A DNA stretch of 64,000 nt from Hordeum vulgare subsp. vulgare (Eukaryota > Streptophyta > Magnoliopsida > Poales > Poaceae). The translations under genes and the position numbers were made by a program. Location of the stretch: positions 203,821,689-203,885,688 of the forward strand of contig NC_058523.1 in NCBI RefSeq assembly GCF_904849725.1, in the 5' to 3' direction. Under the pieces are notes generated by a model, which saw only the letters and a list, made by a program, of their open reading frames with translations, was not told where the DNA came from and did not search any database. This document shows, piece by piece, positions 24,436 to 36,086 of this stretch; position 1 is the stretch's first letter; the number at the start of each line of letters is the position of its first letter.

Positions 24436-24729
24436 ATGGCAGACTGCCACGCGCTGGAGGTGGTGCCACTTAAGGGCGCCATGACCAACGAGGTGTACCA
24501 GGTGTGCTGGCTCACCACCCCGGCCGAGGCAGGCGCGGGCGCAGGGCCGCTCAAGGAGAGGGAGGTGTGGAAGGTGCTGGTGCGGATTTACGGCGACGGC
24601 GTCGACCTCTTCTTCGACCGCGAGGACGAGTTGCGCAGCTTCGAGTGCATGTCCCGCCACGGCCAGGGCCCCCGCCTCCTCGGCCGCTTCCCCAACGACC
24701 GCGTCGAGGAGTTCATCCACGCACGGGTA
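24436..24729 (+). pseudogene. Choline/ethanolamine kinase exon fragment
   Basis: The frame encodes [17 protein letters not shown] followed by [19 protein letters not shown], then [10 protein letters not shown] and RVEEFIHAR. These are the N-lobe nucleotide-binding strands of plant choline/ethanolamine kinases, which phosphorylate choline or ethanolamine in phosphatidylcholine synthesis in the cytosol. About 95 residues are present, against roughly 350 in the full enzyme. The exon ends in GCACGG followed by GTAGGT, a splice donor at the place where the kinase exon normally ends. The catalytic loop and C-lobe are absent, so it cannot be a working kinase. No frameshift is visible in the fragment, implying recent capture. 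Confidence 0.75.
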
Positions 24730-24956
24730 GGTGCATATCGCGTCTAATGAACAAAATAGCTATCAAATTGCTTCTACCTTTTAGTCTTTCTTGGTTCCGA
24801 GGCCATTTCAGAACTGGTATCCTCTGTTTCTTGGCGAATTTCATCCTCTGCCCCTCCTCTTCACCGACCGGCTCCCCGGAGCATATGGTGGTGGAGGAGA
24901 TCCTCACCGACGGGGTCACCGGCGTCGATGTGGGTCTTTCCCGGCCATTTCCTTGC
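24730..24956 (+). other. Intron and a short second exon-like segment in the Helitron
   Basis: After the donor the sequence is intron-like. It then becomes GC-rich at 24875-24930, encoding VVEEILTDGVTGVDV followed by another GTGGGT donor-like site. I cannot say whether this is the next kinase exon or a piece of another gene. Confidence 0.35.
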
Positions 24957-25046
24957 TATATAAGCGCTTGACACTCACTTGACTTGGCCACAGATCACAG
25001 ATCCATCCATTCCATTCAGTATTAGCAGTGCAAGAACAGAGAGACA
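24957..25046 (+). promoter_or_regulatory. Captured core promoter and 5' leader
   Basis: TATATAAG at 24957-24964 is followed about 85 bp later by an ATG at 25047 in the context GACAATGAGTTCC. The arrangement resembles a host gene promoter with a short leader. The ATG frame runs only 19 codons and is not the mTERF frame, so the promoter seems to come from a third gene placed upstream of the mTERF exon. Confidence 0.5.
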
Positions 25047-25066
25047 ATGAGTTCCTCGCCTCCTAG

Positions 25067-25339
25067 GTGGGGTTGGAGCCGACTTACATTGCTCAACGGT
25101 CCATAATTCTCTGTTACAGCCTAGAGGGCCGGCTGAGACCCCGTCATTATGTTATGAAGTTCCTTAAGGAAAACGGATTGCTGAAGCATGATCGGAGCTA
25201 CTTTGCTGCAGTCATAGTGAGCGATACCGATTTCATAAAAAAGTACATACGCCCTCACGTGGAAGTTGTGCCGCACCTAGTTGAAGACTATGATGCCGCT
25301 TGCAAAGGGGAATTGCTCACAAATTTCAGATTCACGTAA
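25067..25339 (+). pseudogene. mTERF-family C-terminal exon fragment
   Basis: Ninety codons are open to a stop. The peptide contains YSLEGRLRPRHYVMKFLKEN, then FIKKYIRPH and EDYDAACKGELLTNFRFT. This matches the conserved C-terminus of grass mitochondrial transcription termination factor proteins, organelle-targeted nucleic-acid-binding helical-repeat proteins. Only the last 90 or so residues are present. The transit peptide and most mTERF repeats are missing and a TAG sits directly upstream in frame, so this is a captured 3' exon and not a gene. The lack of frameshifts again implies recent capture. The upstream AGGTGGGG junction could be the capture breakpoint. Confidence 0.75.
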
Positions 25340-26734
25340 GCCAAGAAAGGGCCATGAAAATTCCTAACTGTGTGCTGGTTGTCCGATGTTGTATGCTTGT
25401 TAGATGCTGGGTTGGTGGTCATTGCTAATGTGTGATGAAACTGATAATATGATTCCTGAATCCTAATATATAATGACATCATCATTCAGTAGAGAGGAAG
25501 CCATGGCTTGGTTATGAATTTGTTTGTCCTTTTTCATGTTTTTAAACACACGTATTGGTTGCTGGTGCATTCTGCATTGCATTAAATTGCAGTTTTTCAA
25601 ATTAGTTGTAGGTGCATTGAGAGGCAATGAGCCAAGGTAAGGCCCTCTTCTTGTGGGTAATACATTCCTACTGTTCTATACTGTTTTTGCAATTCATAAT
25701 GGATAATTAGAGGATCAATCTGATGCCCGTTCCAAATTTAGCTAAATAGTCTTTTTGGAATGATCAATTCACGTGGCTTTAGCCAGATCAGTTTGGTTTG
25801 CTCATATATGCAGCTTCTTAGCGATCCATCTTTGTTTTAACTAAGGATAAACATATTCATTCACTTAGGGAAAGTGTCTACAAGCGAGTTCTCCTTTAGT
25901 TGGATCAGAAGTAACGATTTGGAGCGATTGGTCATATTACACCTAACTACTTGGTTGTAGGATGAAATGTGCAGGACTAACATCTTTCAAGGTTATCTGC
26001 TAAAGAGAGATGCTCACTTAACTAAACATGAAACTTTCAGATAATGGAGGAGGGCTAGCATCATTTAAATTTAAGTTAAGTTAGGTGTCTCTGTTCATTT
26101 TTATGCTAGCAATGTTACTGACACATTCGAGAAGTACTTGCTGCCAGTAATGTTATCTTGACAAAGAGGCATTAATTTTGTATTGTGTGTATTGTGGATT
26201 TTCATGCTCTGCACCAAATGGATAAGTTGTTTGTGTCATAGATAAAAAACAATACATTTTGTGCCAAGCAAAAAGTGGCCGGGAAATATATAGGAGCATA
26301 CTGAACTCATGATTTGAATCAGAGCTGAAAGTTAACTCTGAATCTGTGTGTGTCTTAACATGATGGCTGAACTCTGCCCTTACACCCTGGTTGACAATAG
26401 CTGCCTTCCGGTCATCCCTTCCTCTTGACATCAAGGATGTTTAACTGTATCTAGAAGTATGTTTTTGATCCAAGCTTTTATCAGCCTGCTTAGTCATTGA
26501 CAGTGTCATTTATGCAGAGCAAGAATTTGTGTTCCTGTTACTTATAAAGTTGTGACCATCCTGTAATTTTGCAAGTTTATTTTTCCGTTTGTGATGATGT
26601 GACTACATTCTCCCCAAACTCGAGTCCCATTGCAGCTTGCACTTGCCGCTGCCCTCAATCACTCTCTCTGTAGCTAAGAGCATCTCCAGCCGCGCCCTCA
26701 ACAGCCCCCTCCAGGCACCTTTTTAGTCGCCGGC
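25340..26734 (+). other. Helitron interior without coding sequence
   Basis: AT-rich sequence that may contain the 3' UTR and flank of the captured mTERF gene. No ORF with recognisable content and no repeat family was identified. Confidence 0.4.
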
Positions 26735-27086
26735 TTATGTAAGCATTACATCATATTTTAAAACTTTAAAAGAAACTCCTTCCGTCCAAAAATAGATGTA
26801 TTACATTTATCATTATAATTTACATTTAACATTTAATGGAAAAAAATTGGTTCTGCATTTTTTTCTAGCCCAGTGCAACACACGGGCATTATTACCACTC
26901 AATAAAAATTATAATTATTATTAAAAAATTAATCCAATTTTTATGTAAGCATTACATTATATTTTAAAACTTTAGAAGAAAGTCCTTTCGTTCAAAAATA
27001 GATGTCTTACATTTAACATTTAATGGCAAAAAAAAATATTCTGCACTTTTTTCTAGCCCGGTGCAACGCACGGGCATTTGTACTAG
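26735..27086 (+). repeat. Tandemly duplicated Helitron 3' terminal region
   Basis: Two diverged copies of about 180-200 bp, each starting TTATGTAAGCATTACAT and each ending in TTTTTTCTAGCCC(A/G)GTGCAAC plus a hairpin. The first terminal hairpin is near 26869-26888, the second at 27056-27075. Only the second is followed by CTAG and the insertion boundary. Confidence 0.8.
27056..27086 (+). other. Helitron 3' terminator hairpin and CTAG end
   Basis: An imperfect GC-rich hairpin (GCCCG..TGC-AAC-GCA..CGGGC with one bulged G), then ATTTGTA and CTAG. This matches the termination signal of rolling-circle transposons. Confidence 0.75.
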
Positions 27087-30000
27087 TAGTTATGCATGAG
27101 TGATAATCTATATGTAGTACCAATATAGCAATGGAGTACGAGTGTGGATCTTTCAAAAGGAATAGTAGTGTTGCCACCTTCTCTCTTTTTATTTTTATTT
27201 TTTATTTTTTCTCTTTTTTTATTTTTTTGTGGCCTCTTTGGCTCTTTCTTTTTATCTCTCATTTGTCCTCTTTGGGATCTTTTGTTTGTCCTCTTTGGGA
27301 ACTTTTCCTCACTTAAGGGCAACACCCTATGTTTTACATGAATAAAGAGAAGATCATCACACTTTATAAGAAGTACTCAACATAAATACAAGTGAAAACT
27401 ATCAAGATGTATGCAAATGTATGCCTCTGCGAGTGTGGCAGGATATGCAATGATACTAGCGCGTCATGTAGCAATAATTGGGGCAAGGCCCAACTATCAT
27501 GCGGCTCTACGATCAAGCAAAAGCATGTATTACATGAAGATGAAGTCATGAGATGGTGGATGTTGCATGGCAATGTATCCCGGAAAGGCTATAGAAATGC
27601 CTTAATAGGTAGGTATGGTGGCTGTTGAGGAAAGATATAATCAGGCATATGTATCATGTCATGGGTTTGGATGCACCGCCGGAGTTTGCACCAACTCTCA
27701 ATGCGAGAAAGGGAAATGCATGGTACCGAAGAGGCTAGAAAAATATGGATGGTTGAAGTGCCAACAATCGAATACTCACATTAGTCCGAGGAACTCATAC
27801 ACTTATTATCGGTAACTCTCTATCTAGTTAGGAAGTTCACAAAGAGACAAGTACCCCGAGGAGGAGTGTTTGGGGGTTTGGTTATCCTTGCGCATCCTCG
27901 ACTCATGGTAACGTGAGGTACTCTATATATTCCAACCCCTCCAGAGGTTAGCGATCAATTTAGTAACTTGAGTTCTCAACTAATTTTTATTTTTCGAAAA
28001 ACACACGGATTTCCCAAAATACGACACCTATCACTAATAGGCTCACGCTCTTGGCACCACTAGTCCAAACATTACTCAAATCAATACCTCAAAACTATTG
28101 CAAGTTACTACTATACTTAAATAGCAACCTCAGTTACATACTCATGCAAGACACACAACTCAGTGCAACGAGCCAACTCTCTAAACAAGATAAGCATGAT
28201 AACTCAAGAGAGTTCCAAAAGCAACCTAAATAAAAGCTCTTAAAAATATAAGCACGAAAACTAATAGCTAAGCATGACAATATCTATGGAAAGATGAAGA
28301 ACACACAAAAAAGATAAGCATGAAAACCTATGTTGTGTTCTAGAGTAGAATGGAGCATGTTTCTCTCCCAAACAAGGTAGGTTAGGTTCCGAATTGTTAT
28401 GAACAGCAAGCAAAACTAAAGCAAACGAAAAAGTAAAGAGCGGGACGCTCCCAGCATAGCACATAACATATGAAGTGATAAAAATATAGCATGGAGATGG
28501 ACGAACTGATGATTGTCGATAGAGAAGGGGATCACGGGGGCATCCCCAAGCTTAGATGCTTGAGTCTCCTTGAATATTTCTTCGGGTGCATGGGGGCATC
28601 CCCAAGCTTGAGCGCTTGACACTCCTGTATCTTCTTTCATCATCTCCCATCGCATACTTGAAAACTCCCTTCATATGAAACTCAACATAAGATGATTAGA
28701 GTGGTTAGTACCCTTAATAAAATAATTTATTACCTGCTGCAAATAAATATTTTCAAGAAAAGCTACTGTTTATCATGATTGCCAAAAGTTTTTCAAATAA
28801 AAAGTGAGCTTAGGACTTGCAAAAAATGAAAACGCAAAACATGACAGAATCTGTGAAAAACAGAATAGCAGGTAGTAAATAATTTATTCGGCGCACTTCT
28901 TCAACTCAAATCAAAACACTGAGAATAGATGCCAGAAAGGAAATTATATATAGCATGTCGTAAAAAAATCAGATCAAAAAGATGATCTGGTGATTTTTGG
29001 TGATTGTTTCCGTCAAGAAGACATAATCTGTTTCTGGACATCATGTCATAATTTTTGAACTTTCTTGCAATGAGAGGCTATAACTTGGCACAAAGCTTAA
29101 AAATAAAGATACAATGGTGTTGGTACAGTAGTAACAAACATCAATACCACTAAAAATGAAATTAAAAACTCAAAGTAAAGATAACAAAGGTTGTCTCCCT
29201 AGAGCTCTTTCTTCATAGCCATAAAGATAGGCTTAAGATTTTAAAGATGCTCTCGTAGGAATAAGAATGGAAGAACGAAAGAGAGCATCAATAAGCAAAT
29301 ACCAAACACATTTAAGTCTAAAATGCTTCCTATGCATAGGAATATTGCAATAAAATAATTCACTGAAGCACAAAGCAATAAGCATAGGAAGGCAAAACAA
29401 GCACAGCTTCAAAACCTTCAACATAAAGAGAGGAACTTGATATTATTGAAATATCTATAAGCATATGTTCCCTTCTCATAATAATTTTCAGTGGGATCAT
29501 GAATAAACACAACAATATAAGTATCGAATAAAGCATTCTTACCATGATCCACATGGACTTCATGAAGAGGATAAAACTTGGAGTAAAAGATGGACTGAAT
29601 CTCTTCCTAATCCCGTAGGTGAGAATCATCTAGTAGCCTATACCATTAAAAAGTTTTTCCTTTTAGTGACAAGGCAAATAATTTCCTCATGACTCCATCT
29701 CTTGTCAAACGTGAAATCTTAAACAACTCACAAAGTCATGTAAGTTTCAACAAATCAATACTAGGATTGACTGTTCCATCTCCTGCATAACAACCATTCC
29801 TAATTATTTCAATTATCCCAAGTGGTATTTTGAATGGGATACATTCAGTAGGTGGAGGAGACTTCTCTACCACGGGTGTGGTAAAGCGACCTTCCCCAAG
29901 TAGCGAACTAAGAGTGCAGTTTTCCATAAGCCTAACTAGTGAAGTCATACAACTTAGTGTTCTCACTAAAACCCATAGCAACAGTAAAAAGCAAGAACAA

Positions 30001-30155
30001 AGCAACTAATTTTTTTGTGGTTTTTGGTATAAGACTCTAAAGCAAAAAAATAGAAAGCAAACTAACAAGACTAAAAAGCAAAGGTAAAAGACAGTGTGCA
30101 ACTCCCCTATCTTGAAGACTGGAGTCCTCGACAATGGCGCTAGAAAACTTTGTTT
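27087..30155 (-). mobile_element. Internal region of element C, PBS-proximal part
   Basis: About 3 kb without any gag, protease, RT or integrase motif. It includes a long T-rich run at 27180-27320, the CATCCCCAAGCTT words near 28541 and 28600, and the words shared with regions A and B. A TGGCGC-type primer binding site lies at its right end. Confidence 0.75.
30126..30142 (-). other. Primer binding site of element C
   Basis: Minus-strand TAGCGCCATTGTCGAGG, a variant of the TGGCGCC-type site used by Athila-like elements, about 14 bp inside the 5' LTR edge. Confidence 0.75.
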
Positions 30156-31811
30156 GATGACGAGATGATGTATATACTTCTCGCACCTCGTTGGTTAACC
30201 CAAGTGGAAGGCTGGGATGTAGTCAGCAGCAAGTTTTCCCTCACACAAACACTGTAAGGTTTATTGAACCAGGAGGACTCCTAGGATCAACAAGTAGGTG
30301 TCTTCCACCCTGGCGCTAGCAGAAGATGTGCACCTGCACACACAAGAAATAACTTTGCTCCCAACGAGTACAGAGGGGTTATCAATCTCTCCGGCCTTGT
30401 AGTTTGCAAAGGATCAAAACACAAGCGGGAATAGTAATAGTGATTGCAACGGAAAAGTAAATGAAAGCCGTAAATGATGGAGGTGTAAACAATGATGGTG
30501 ATATGGACCGGAGTCGCATGATGTTCACTAGTGATGTCTCTCTCCCAAAAGACGATAAACAACTATGCTTGAGTAAACAAATCACAGTTGGGCAATTGAC
30601 AGAATTATGAACGCACGGCAATGCTAATTATGCTACTTGATAGTTAGAGGTTCAATAGTAATGGGTAGTACGCCAAGACAAGTAGACCTTTTATTCATCA
30701 GCATCTACTTACTAATCATCCACCTTGAGATATCTATCCAGAACATCGCCGGTATTAAGTTGCGAGCCCCACCCAAAGCATAAACTCAAAGCAACGGACA
30801 GTTGCATTAACGAACTATGCGTAAGGTAAACAATCCTTGCAACCGTGGTCACAAGAGCCATTGTTTTCTCCCTGGTGGCAACAGCACATCCCCTAGTCTC
30901 ATGTTTCTGTCACTCAAGCTAGACATCGAGGGGCATGAACCCACAATCATGCATAACACTCCCTCTTGGAGTTACAACCTACTAGTCGGCCAAAGCAATA
31001 AATAACAACGGAGAACATGCATGAATTACTAAGGAACATAATAGAAAAGGATAATCAAATATATAACTCATAACAATCTGAGCATAATCTCATAATCCAT
31101 CGGATCCCAACAAAACGAGCATAGAAATAACAAGAGAATTACATAGATGCCTTGATCATGTAGGGCAGCACACAAGGACTAACCATTGAAGCGCAAGATT
31201 GCAGAGAAGCCATCACATAGCTACTGGTCATGGACCCATGGTCCAAGGAGGACTACTCACGGCACATCCAGGAAGTGTCAATGGTGGCGGATAAGCTCCC
31301 GGAGGTCAATCCTCCCTCCGGCAGGGTGCCGGGAAGAGGTCTCCTGACGCTCTCGATCTCGGAAGCGCTGCGGCGGGGAAACAATGGAGAAATTCGTGAT
31401 TATGGAAGTTGTGGAAGGGTTTTCTCTCGGAGGACTAAATATTGGCCGAAGGAGGGCACCGGAGGAGGTGGGCCCACCCAGGCAGCCTCCTGGCGCGGCC
31501 AGGGGGTAGGCCGCGCCAGGCGGTCGCCTGGACGGCCCCTCGCCCCCGTCTGGCCCATCTTTGGTTATGTGGAAGCTTCTGTTGTGCTGATTTTTTATAA
31601 AAAAATTCTGGAATTTTTCGGGCTTCGGAAAATTGGGTAAAATCCCTTGAAAAATAGACATCGGCATACATAAACTGGCATTGGGTGCACTAAGTTAGTA
31701 GGTTAGTCTAAATATGTGTAAAATGATATAAAAGTGTAGCAAAACATATAACAATGTCACCCAAAAGATCATGGAATAAGCAGAAATTATAGATACGTTT
31801 AGGACGTATCA
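30156..31811 (-). mobile_element. 5' LTR of Athila-like element C
   Basis: Aligns with 21594-23197 over its full length. On the minus strand it starts TGATACGTCCTAAACG at 31811 and ends at the GATGACGAG block at 30156. It keeps about 50 bp (near 31325-31375) missing from the other copy. The flanking repeat ACAACCT follows on the right. Confidence 0.9.
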
Positions 31812-32318
31812 CAACCTCATCGACATGGAGACTATCGAGATGATAAACATGGCTACGGGTGATGATTTCTGCCTCCGGTAGGGCGCCGTAAAAGGGCCTT
31901 GGATGACATTGCTTTGGAATAGAGGCTTGCGGCCGCGGAGTGGAAGTTCTGGGTCAAGTTATAGGGATTTTGGGATTTATATGATTTTTGGCGTCGGTTT
32001 CACGTCAAGGCGGGGCCACGAGGCAACAATAAGCTTGGTCGGTGAGGCCTACCCCGCAGGGAACACCTACCGAGTTTGTCGCTCCCCTGGATTTTTTTTT
32101 GTCCTTCCACGAAGCTTCGGGGGTGTATTTTGTTCCAAATGAAATCACCAAAAAGTTTGAACCCAATCTGAGAAATTTTATTTCTGCACAAAAATAACTT
32201 CATGGTAGTTCTGCTGAAAACAACATGAGCCCGGGTTAGTTCCATTCAAATAATATAAAAACATATAAAACTTCGGTAAATATGGCATAAATACTTCATA
32301 AATTATCGATACGTTGGA
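31812..32318 (-). mobile_element. LTR3 of the Athila-like complex, right part
   Basis: Resumes LTR3 after element C (GGTGATGATTTC near 31858, compare 14122 in LTR2) and runs to ATCGATACGTTGGA at 32318. The last ten or so terminal bases expected from LTR1 are missing, so the complex is truncated here. Confidence 0.8.
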
Positions 32319-32872
32319 CTGGTATTAGGAGTTTGATCACCTGACACACCAAAGTGAAAGTCGGCCTTCCATACGAGCGCAAGCGCTCATCACGCTCCTA
32401 TGGATGGTCATATGAAGTGTCATGGGCTCCCCCTCATCTATAGAAGACGCTTTCTTGAAGGAGGGACATACATTGGAGAAACCTAGCCCCTATCGCTACA
32501 ACCAGAATAGGGAGAGAAAAGATCTAAAGAACCACCAGGGTTCCTTCTATTTGTGTTCTTCCATCTCTGTATTCATTTCACCTTTATCACTGTAAGAGGA
32601 ATTCCAATTTGTAAGATCAGGGTGTAAAATTATATTCATACTCAACTGGAGACTGTGACTTGTTTAATCATTCATCACATTGTGTATCTTCATGATATTA
32701 TTGATATGGTTTTCTTCGGTTCATTCTATGACATGGTTGGTTATTCTCTTCCTATGTGTGAGTAATTCCCCTTAGGTGTGGGAGATGTAGGTGAGTGGTA
32801 AGGTTCATTTGTGCCTAACTTATATGTCATCATTCATGTTTGATATGTTTAGTAAGATGTTATTCTATGATC
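32319..32872. other. Unassigned AT-rich sequence
   Basis: No ORF, terminal signature or repeat match within the window. It could be the tail of another decayed LTR. Confidence 0.3.
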
Positions 32873-34372
32873 TGATACGTCTCCAATGTATCGATAATAT
32901 CAATCTTGGATAGTTTGTATGCAATAATATGCTATTTTATATCATTTCTCGGAACTAATCTGTTAACCTAGTGCCGAGTGTCAGTTCTGTTTTTTGTGTG
33001 TTATAAACTTTTGCAGAAAATCAATACCAAACAGTGTACAAACACGATGCAACTATTTGGTGATTTTATAAATGATTTTGGGCCCATGAAGCTTCGGGAG
33101 AAGGCCAAACGCTGCACGAGGGAGCGATAAGCTCACAGGGTGCTCCATGGGGGTATGGCGCACCTCTAGATCTTGTGGCCCCCTCGTGAGTCTCCCTGAC
33201 CTAAATCCACTTCTATAAATCCAGATATATTTCAAAAACCCAAGAGAGCAACCAAAAACACTTTTTCTGCCGTCGCAAGTCTTTGTTCCGCTCTTATCCC
33301 ATCTGGAGACCTTTTCCAGTGCCCTGTCTAAGGGAGGATCGATCATAGAGGTCGTCTACATCAACCTCGTTACCTCCATGATGATGTGTGAGTAGTCCAC
33401 CACAGATCTACGAGTCCATAGCTAGTACCTAGATGGCTTATTCTCTCTTTATGATCTTCACTACAATGTTCACATTGATTCCCGCGGTGATCTATTCGAT
33501 GTAATCCTCTTTTGTCGTTGTTTGTTGGGATTCAATTAAGAGTGGGTTCATGATCATATTATTCATTGAAAGTAATTGATTCTCCTCTGAATTCTATTAT
33601 GCATGATTATTATAGCTTTGTATTTTTGTCTGATCTATCTTTTTGGTTTGGCCAACTAGATTGATTTATCTTTAGTGGGAGTGGTGCATTGTAGTGGGTT
33701 AAATCTTGCGGTGCTCTATATCCCAGTGATAGAAGGGGAGAAGACATGTATTTGTATTGTTGCCACTAAGGATAAAATGACGTGGTATGAACATATTGCT
33801 CGTCTTACTTTGTCTATATCATGTCATCTTGCTCCAAGTTTTACTATGTTTTTTATGAACTTAATACCTAGAGAGACAAGCATATAATATCTCTTGAAGT
33901 GGAGTAATAGTAGTAGATGCAGAAGCATTTTGGTCTACTTGTTTATGTATGTGATTCCTATATACACATAATTATTGTCGTAACTATGCACTATTCTGTT
34001 AATTGCCCAATAATAATTTGTTTACCCACCGCGTGCTATGTCACACAGAGAATCCTTTAGTGAAAAATATGGCCCCGGGTCTATTTACCCTATTGCCAAA
34101 AACTCCAATTACCTTGTTGCACTTTATTTACTCTTGTTATTTATATCAGCTCTATCTATCAAAATAAATCCTTGGAAGTAACAAGTTCAAGGGGATTGAC
34201 AACCATCTTGCCTACGTTGGGTGTAAGTGTTTGGTTTTGTGTGTGTAGAAGATGATGACGAGAGTTTGCTTGCTTCTCCTGTTGGTTTGATAACCTCGGT
34301 TCTCATTGAAGGGCATACTTATCTCTATTATACTACATCACCCCTCCTCTTTGAGGAAAAACCCAATAGAAT
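32873..34372 (+). mobile_element. Plus-strand Athila-like LTR (element D)
   Basis: It begins TGATACGTCTCCAATG, the forward version of the Athila-like LTR start. It has a TATA-like CTATAAATCC near 33213 followed by a leader rich in CAAAAACCC words. It ends in the CATCACCCCTCCTCTTTGAGG block near 34343-34365, which resembles the 3' part of such LTRs. No primer binding site or internal domain follows, so it is a truncated or solo LTR. The right boundary is approximate. Confidence 0.6.
33213..33222 (+). promoter_or_regulatory. TATA box of LTR D
   Basis: CTATAAATCC followed by an A/C-rich leader with AGAGAGC, the usual layout of an Athila-type LTR promoter. Confidence 0.5.
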
Positions 34373-35089
34373 TTACAAGTGGCATGGCCAATTCTAGGCA
34401 TGTTGTCCAATTTAATAGCCTAGACAACATGATCTCAAGACCTACTCAAGTAACACATGTTGTTTACAAAATCCATGACCTCTGACGTGACAGGTGGAAA
34501 CATCTATGATGACCTAAGACAATATGAGATAACGGTGATCTATTGCCCTTAATGCATGGTTTCGGTTTAACGACCTTAATTGTGGAGACGACCACGCTAT
34601 TGCCACGGTGAAGCAGGACCATACTATGGAATATAATCCTGTGGGAAGGAGTTCCATAACTCTATGGTGATCTATCTACTGAAAAACTAAATCAACTACT
34701 AAACTCATTATACAAGGTAACTGGTATTACAGTCGCATTGGCGCACTTGATGTATATCGTGATCCAAATTAGCCTCGCGCCTAATCTCTCCATTGCAGGA
34801 AAAACACTTTTACCTTCTATTTTAATTATGTTATTTATCTTTATGTTACTATTATCCTCTTTGCAACTACCTCATGTTATTTACTATGTTGGTTTATTTG
34901 TCTCTTGGAACACTAACAGTTTATGTAGACTCACATGAAGTTACATCACATAAGAACTATGACAACGTGTGTGTGTGACAGAAACATTACTCATAAATAC
35001 TATTCTCCACTCTTCGTTGGGACGATTACTACTAGGATGCTTACAAAAAGGTCCTACTCTATCGTGTGTACCTTGCAGGCCATCACCCT
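34373..35089. other. Unassigned sequence before the LINE
   Basis: No domain seen. It may contain the decayed 5' part of the LINE or the remainder of element D. Short ORFs here have no recognised content. Confidence 0.3.
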
Positions 35090-35176
35090 TGATGGAGCAT
35101 GGCTACAAGATGTTCGTTCAGATCTTAATGCAGATGAGATACATGCATATGTTTAGCTATAGGATGATACGGTACA

Positions 35177-35443
35177 ATGGCGGTTCACGGGTTTTATGGT
35201 CGTCCAACCTGTAATGAACGTTATCTATCTTGGGAAGATATTCGCAATTTACATACTAAAGGCGACCACCCTTGGTTGGTTATGGGGGATTTCAATGAAA
35301 TTTTATATCCTTCAGAAAAAGAGGGCGGCAATGCGAGACCAAGGGGAACGATGAGGGATTTCTGTGAATTCCTCATGGATTGTGGACTAGAGGATTTAGG
35401 TTACATTGGTGACCCTTTTACTTGTAGAAGGGGTGAAATTTGA
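35177..35443 (+). pseudogene. LINE ORF2: AP-endonuclease domain remnant
   Basis: The frame encodes GFYGRP, then WLVMGDFNEILYPSEK and further LGYIGDPFTC, motifs from the middle and end of the exonuclease-endonuclease-phosphatase fold that nicks target DNA in L1-like elements. It ends at TGA 35441-35443, after which the same frame continues with RLDRAVCN, the usual continuation of this domain. The first half of the domain is missing or scrambled upstream. Confidence 0.75.
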
Positions 35444-35622
35444 GAGCGTCTTGATCGAGCGGTTTGCAATGTTGGGTGGGCACACAAATTCCTCGAGCAG
35501 TGGTGATTAATGAAGAACATGTTCATTCTGACCATCCTCTGCTCGTCCTGGATATGGAGTTTTGGGATGATGATATCTTCAAGCGACCTGAGAGGCGTAT
35601 GAAATTTTATGAAGCTAGGTAG

Positions 35623-35988
35623 TTGAAGGAAGAGATAATCACAAAAATTGTTAAAGCTACTTGGGAAAGAGCAAAGCTAGAAGGTATTGGACCTTCACTT
35701 GTTGGTCGAGCGAGAGTCATGCATGATGATTTACATTCCTGGGATAGGGAAATTATCAAAAGACCTAAGTGGAGAATCAGTAAATTAAAAAAGGAGTTGG
35801 AGAGACTGAAGCATGGTCCTTTGAGTACAAAATCTCATGGTCATGAGAAGGAAATTATTGTGTTAATTGAAAATCTATGGGATCAAGAGGAAATACTCTG
35901 GCTACAAAGAGGTCATGCTAACTGGCTGATGGACTGGGACCACAATACATCTTTATTCCATAATGCAGCTACGACCTGGAAAAAATAA
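35623..35988 (+). pseudogene. LINE ORF2: linker between endonuclease and RT
   Basis: A 121-residue charged, helical frame following a TAG after FYEAR. It includes WLMDWDHNTSLFHNAA, matching the conserved linker motif of plant LINE ORF2 (W...GD.NT.FFH). The frame breaks at 35988. Confidence 0.65.
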
Positions 35989-36086
35989 ATAATATAAAGA
36001 AACTACTAGATGATTCTCGGATTTGGAGAAAAGAGAAGGAGTTAAAGGATCATATTACTGATTTTTTTAAGTGTTTCACTTCGGAA

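Larger units (their letters stand above)
23918..27086 (+). mobile_element. Non-autonomous Helitron carrying several gene fragments, 3169 bp
   Basis: It starts TCTCCCCTAATAATAAAG and ends CTAG. It is inserted between A (23917) and T (27087) with no duplication, as Helitrons do. A short hairpin at 27056-27075 (GCCCGG...CGGGC) lies 7 nt before CTAG. No Rep/helicase coding is present. The interior contains a GC-rich segment, a choline kinase exon, a promoter with 5' leader and an mTERF exon, all on the plus strand, then AT-rich sequence and a tandemly duplicated 3' end. The flanks are the internal region of element C. Confidence 0.75.

Noticed and set aside
24436..25339. A functional host gene combining choline kinase and mTERF
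   Set aside because: The two fragments are partial, separated by an unrelated promoter and leader, in different frames, and enclosed by Helitron ends.
27131..27341. Phenylalanine/leucine-rich frame resembling a membrane protein
   Set aside because: Translation of a T-rich tract in a non-coding retrotransposon region. The opposite strand gives a Lys-rich frame of the same kind.
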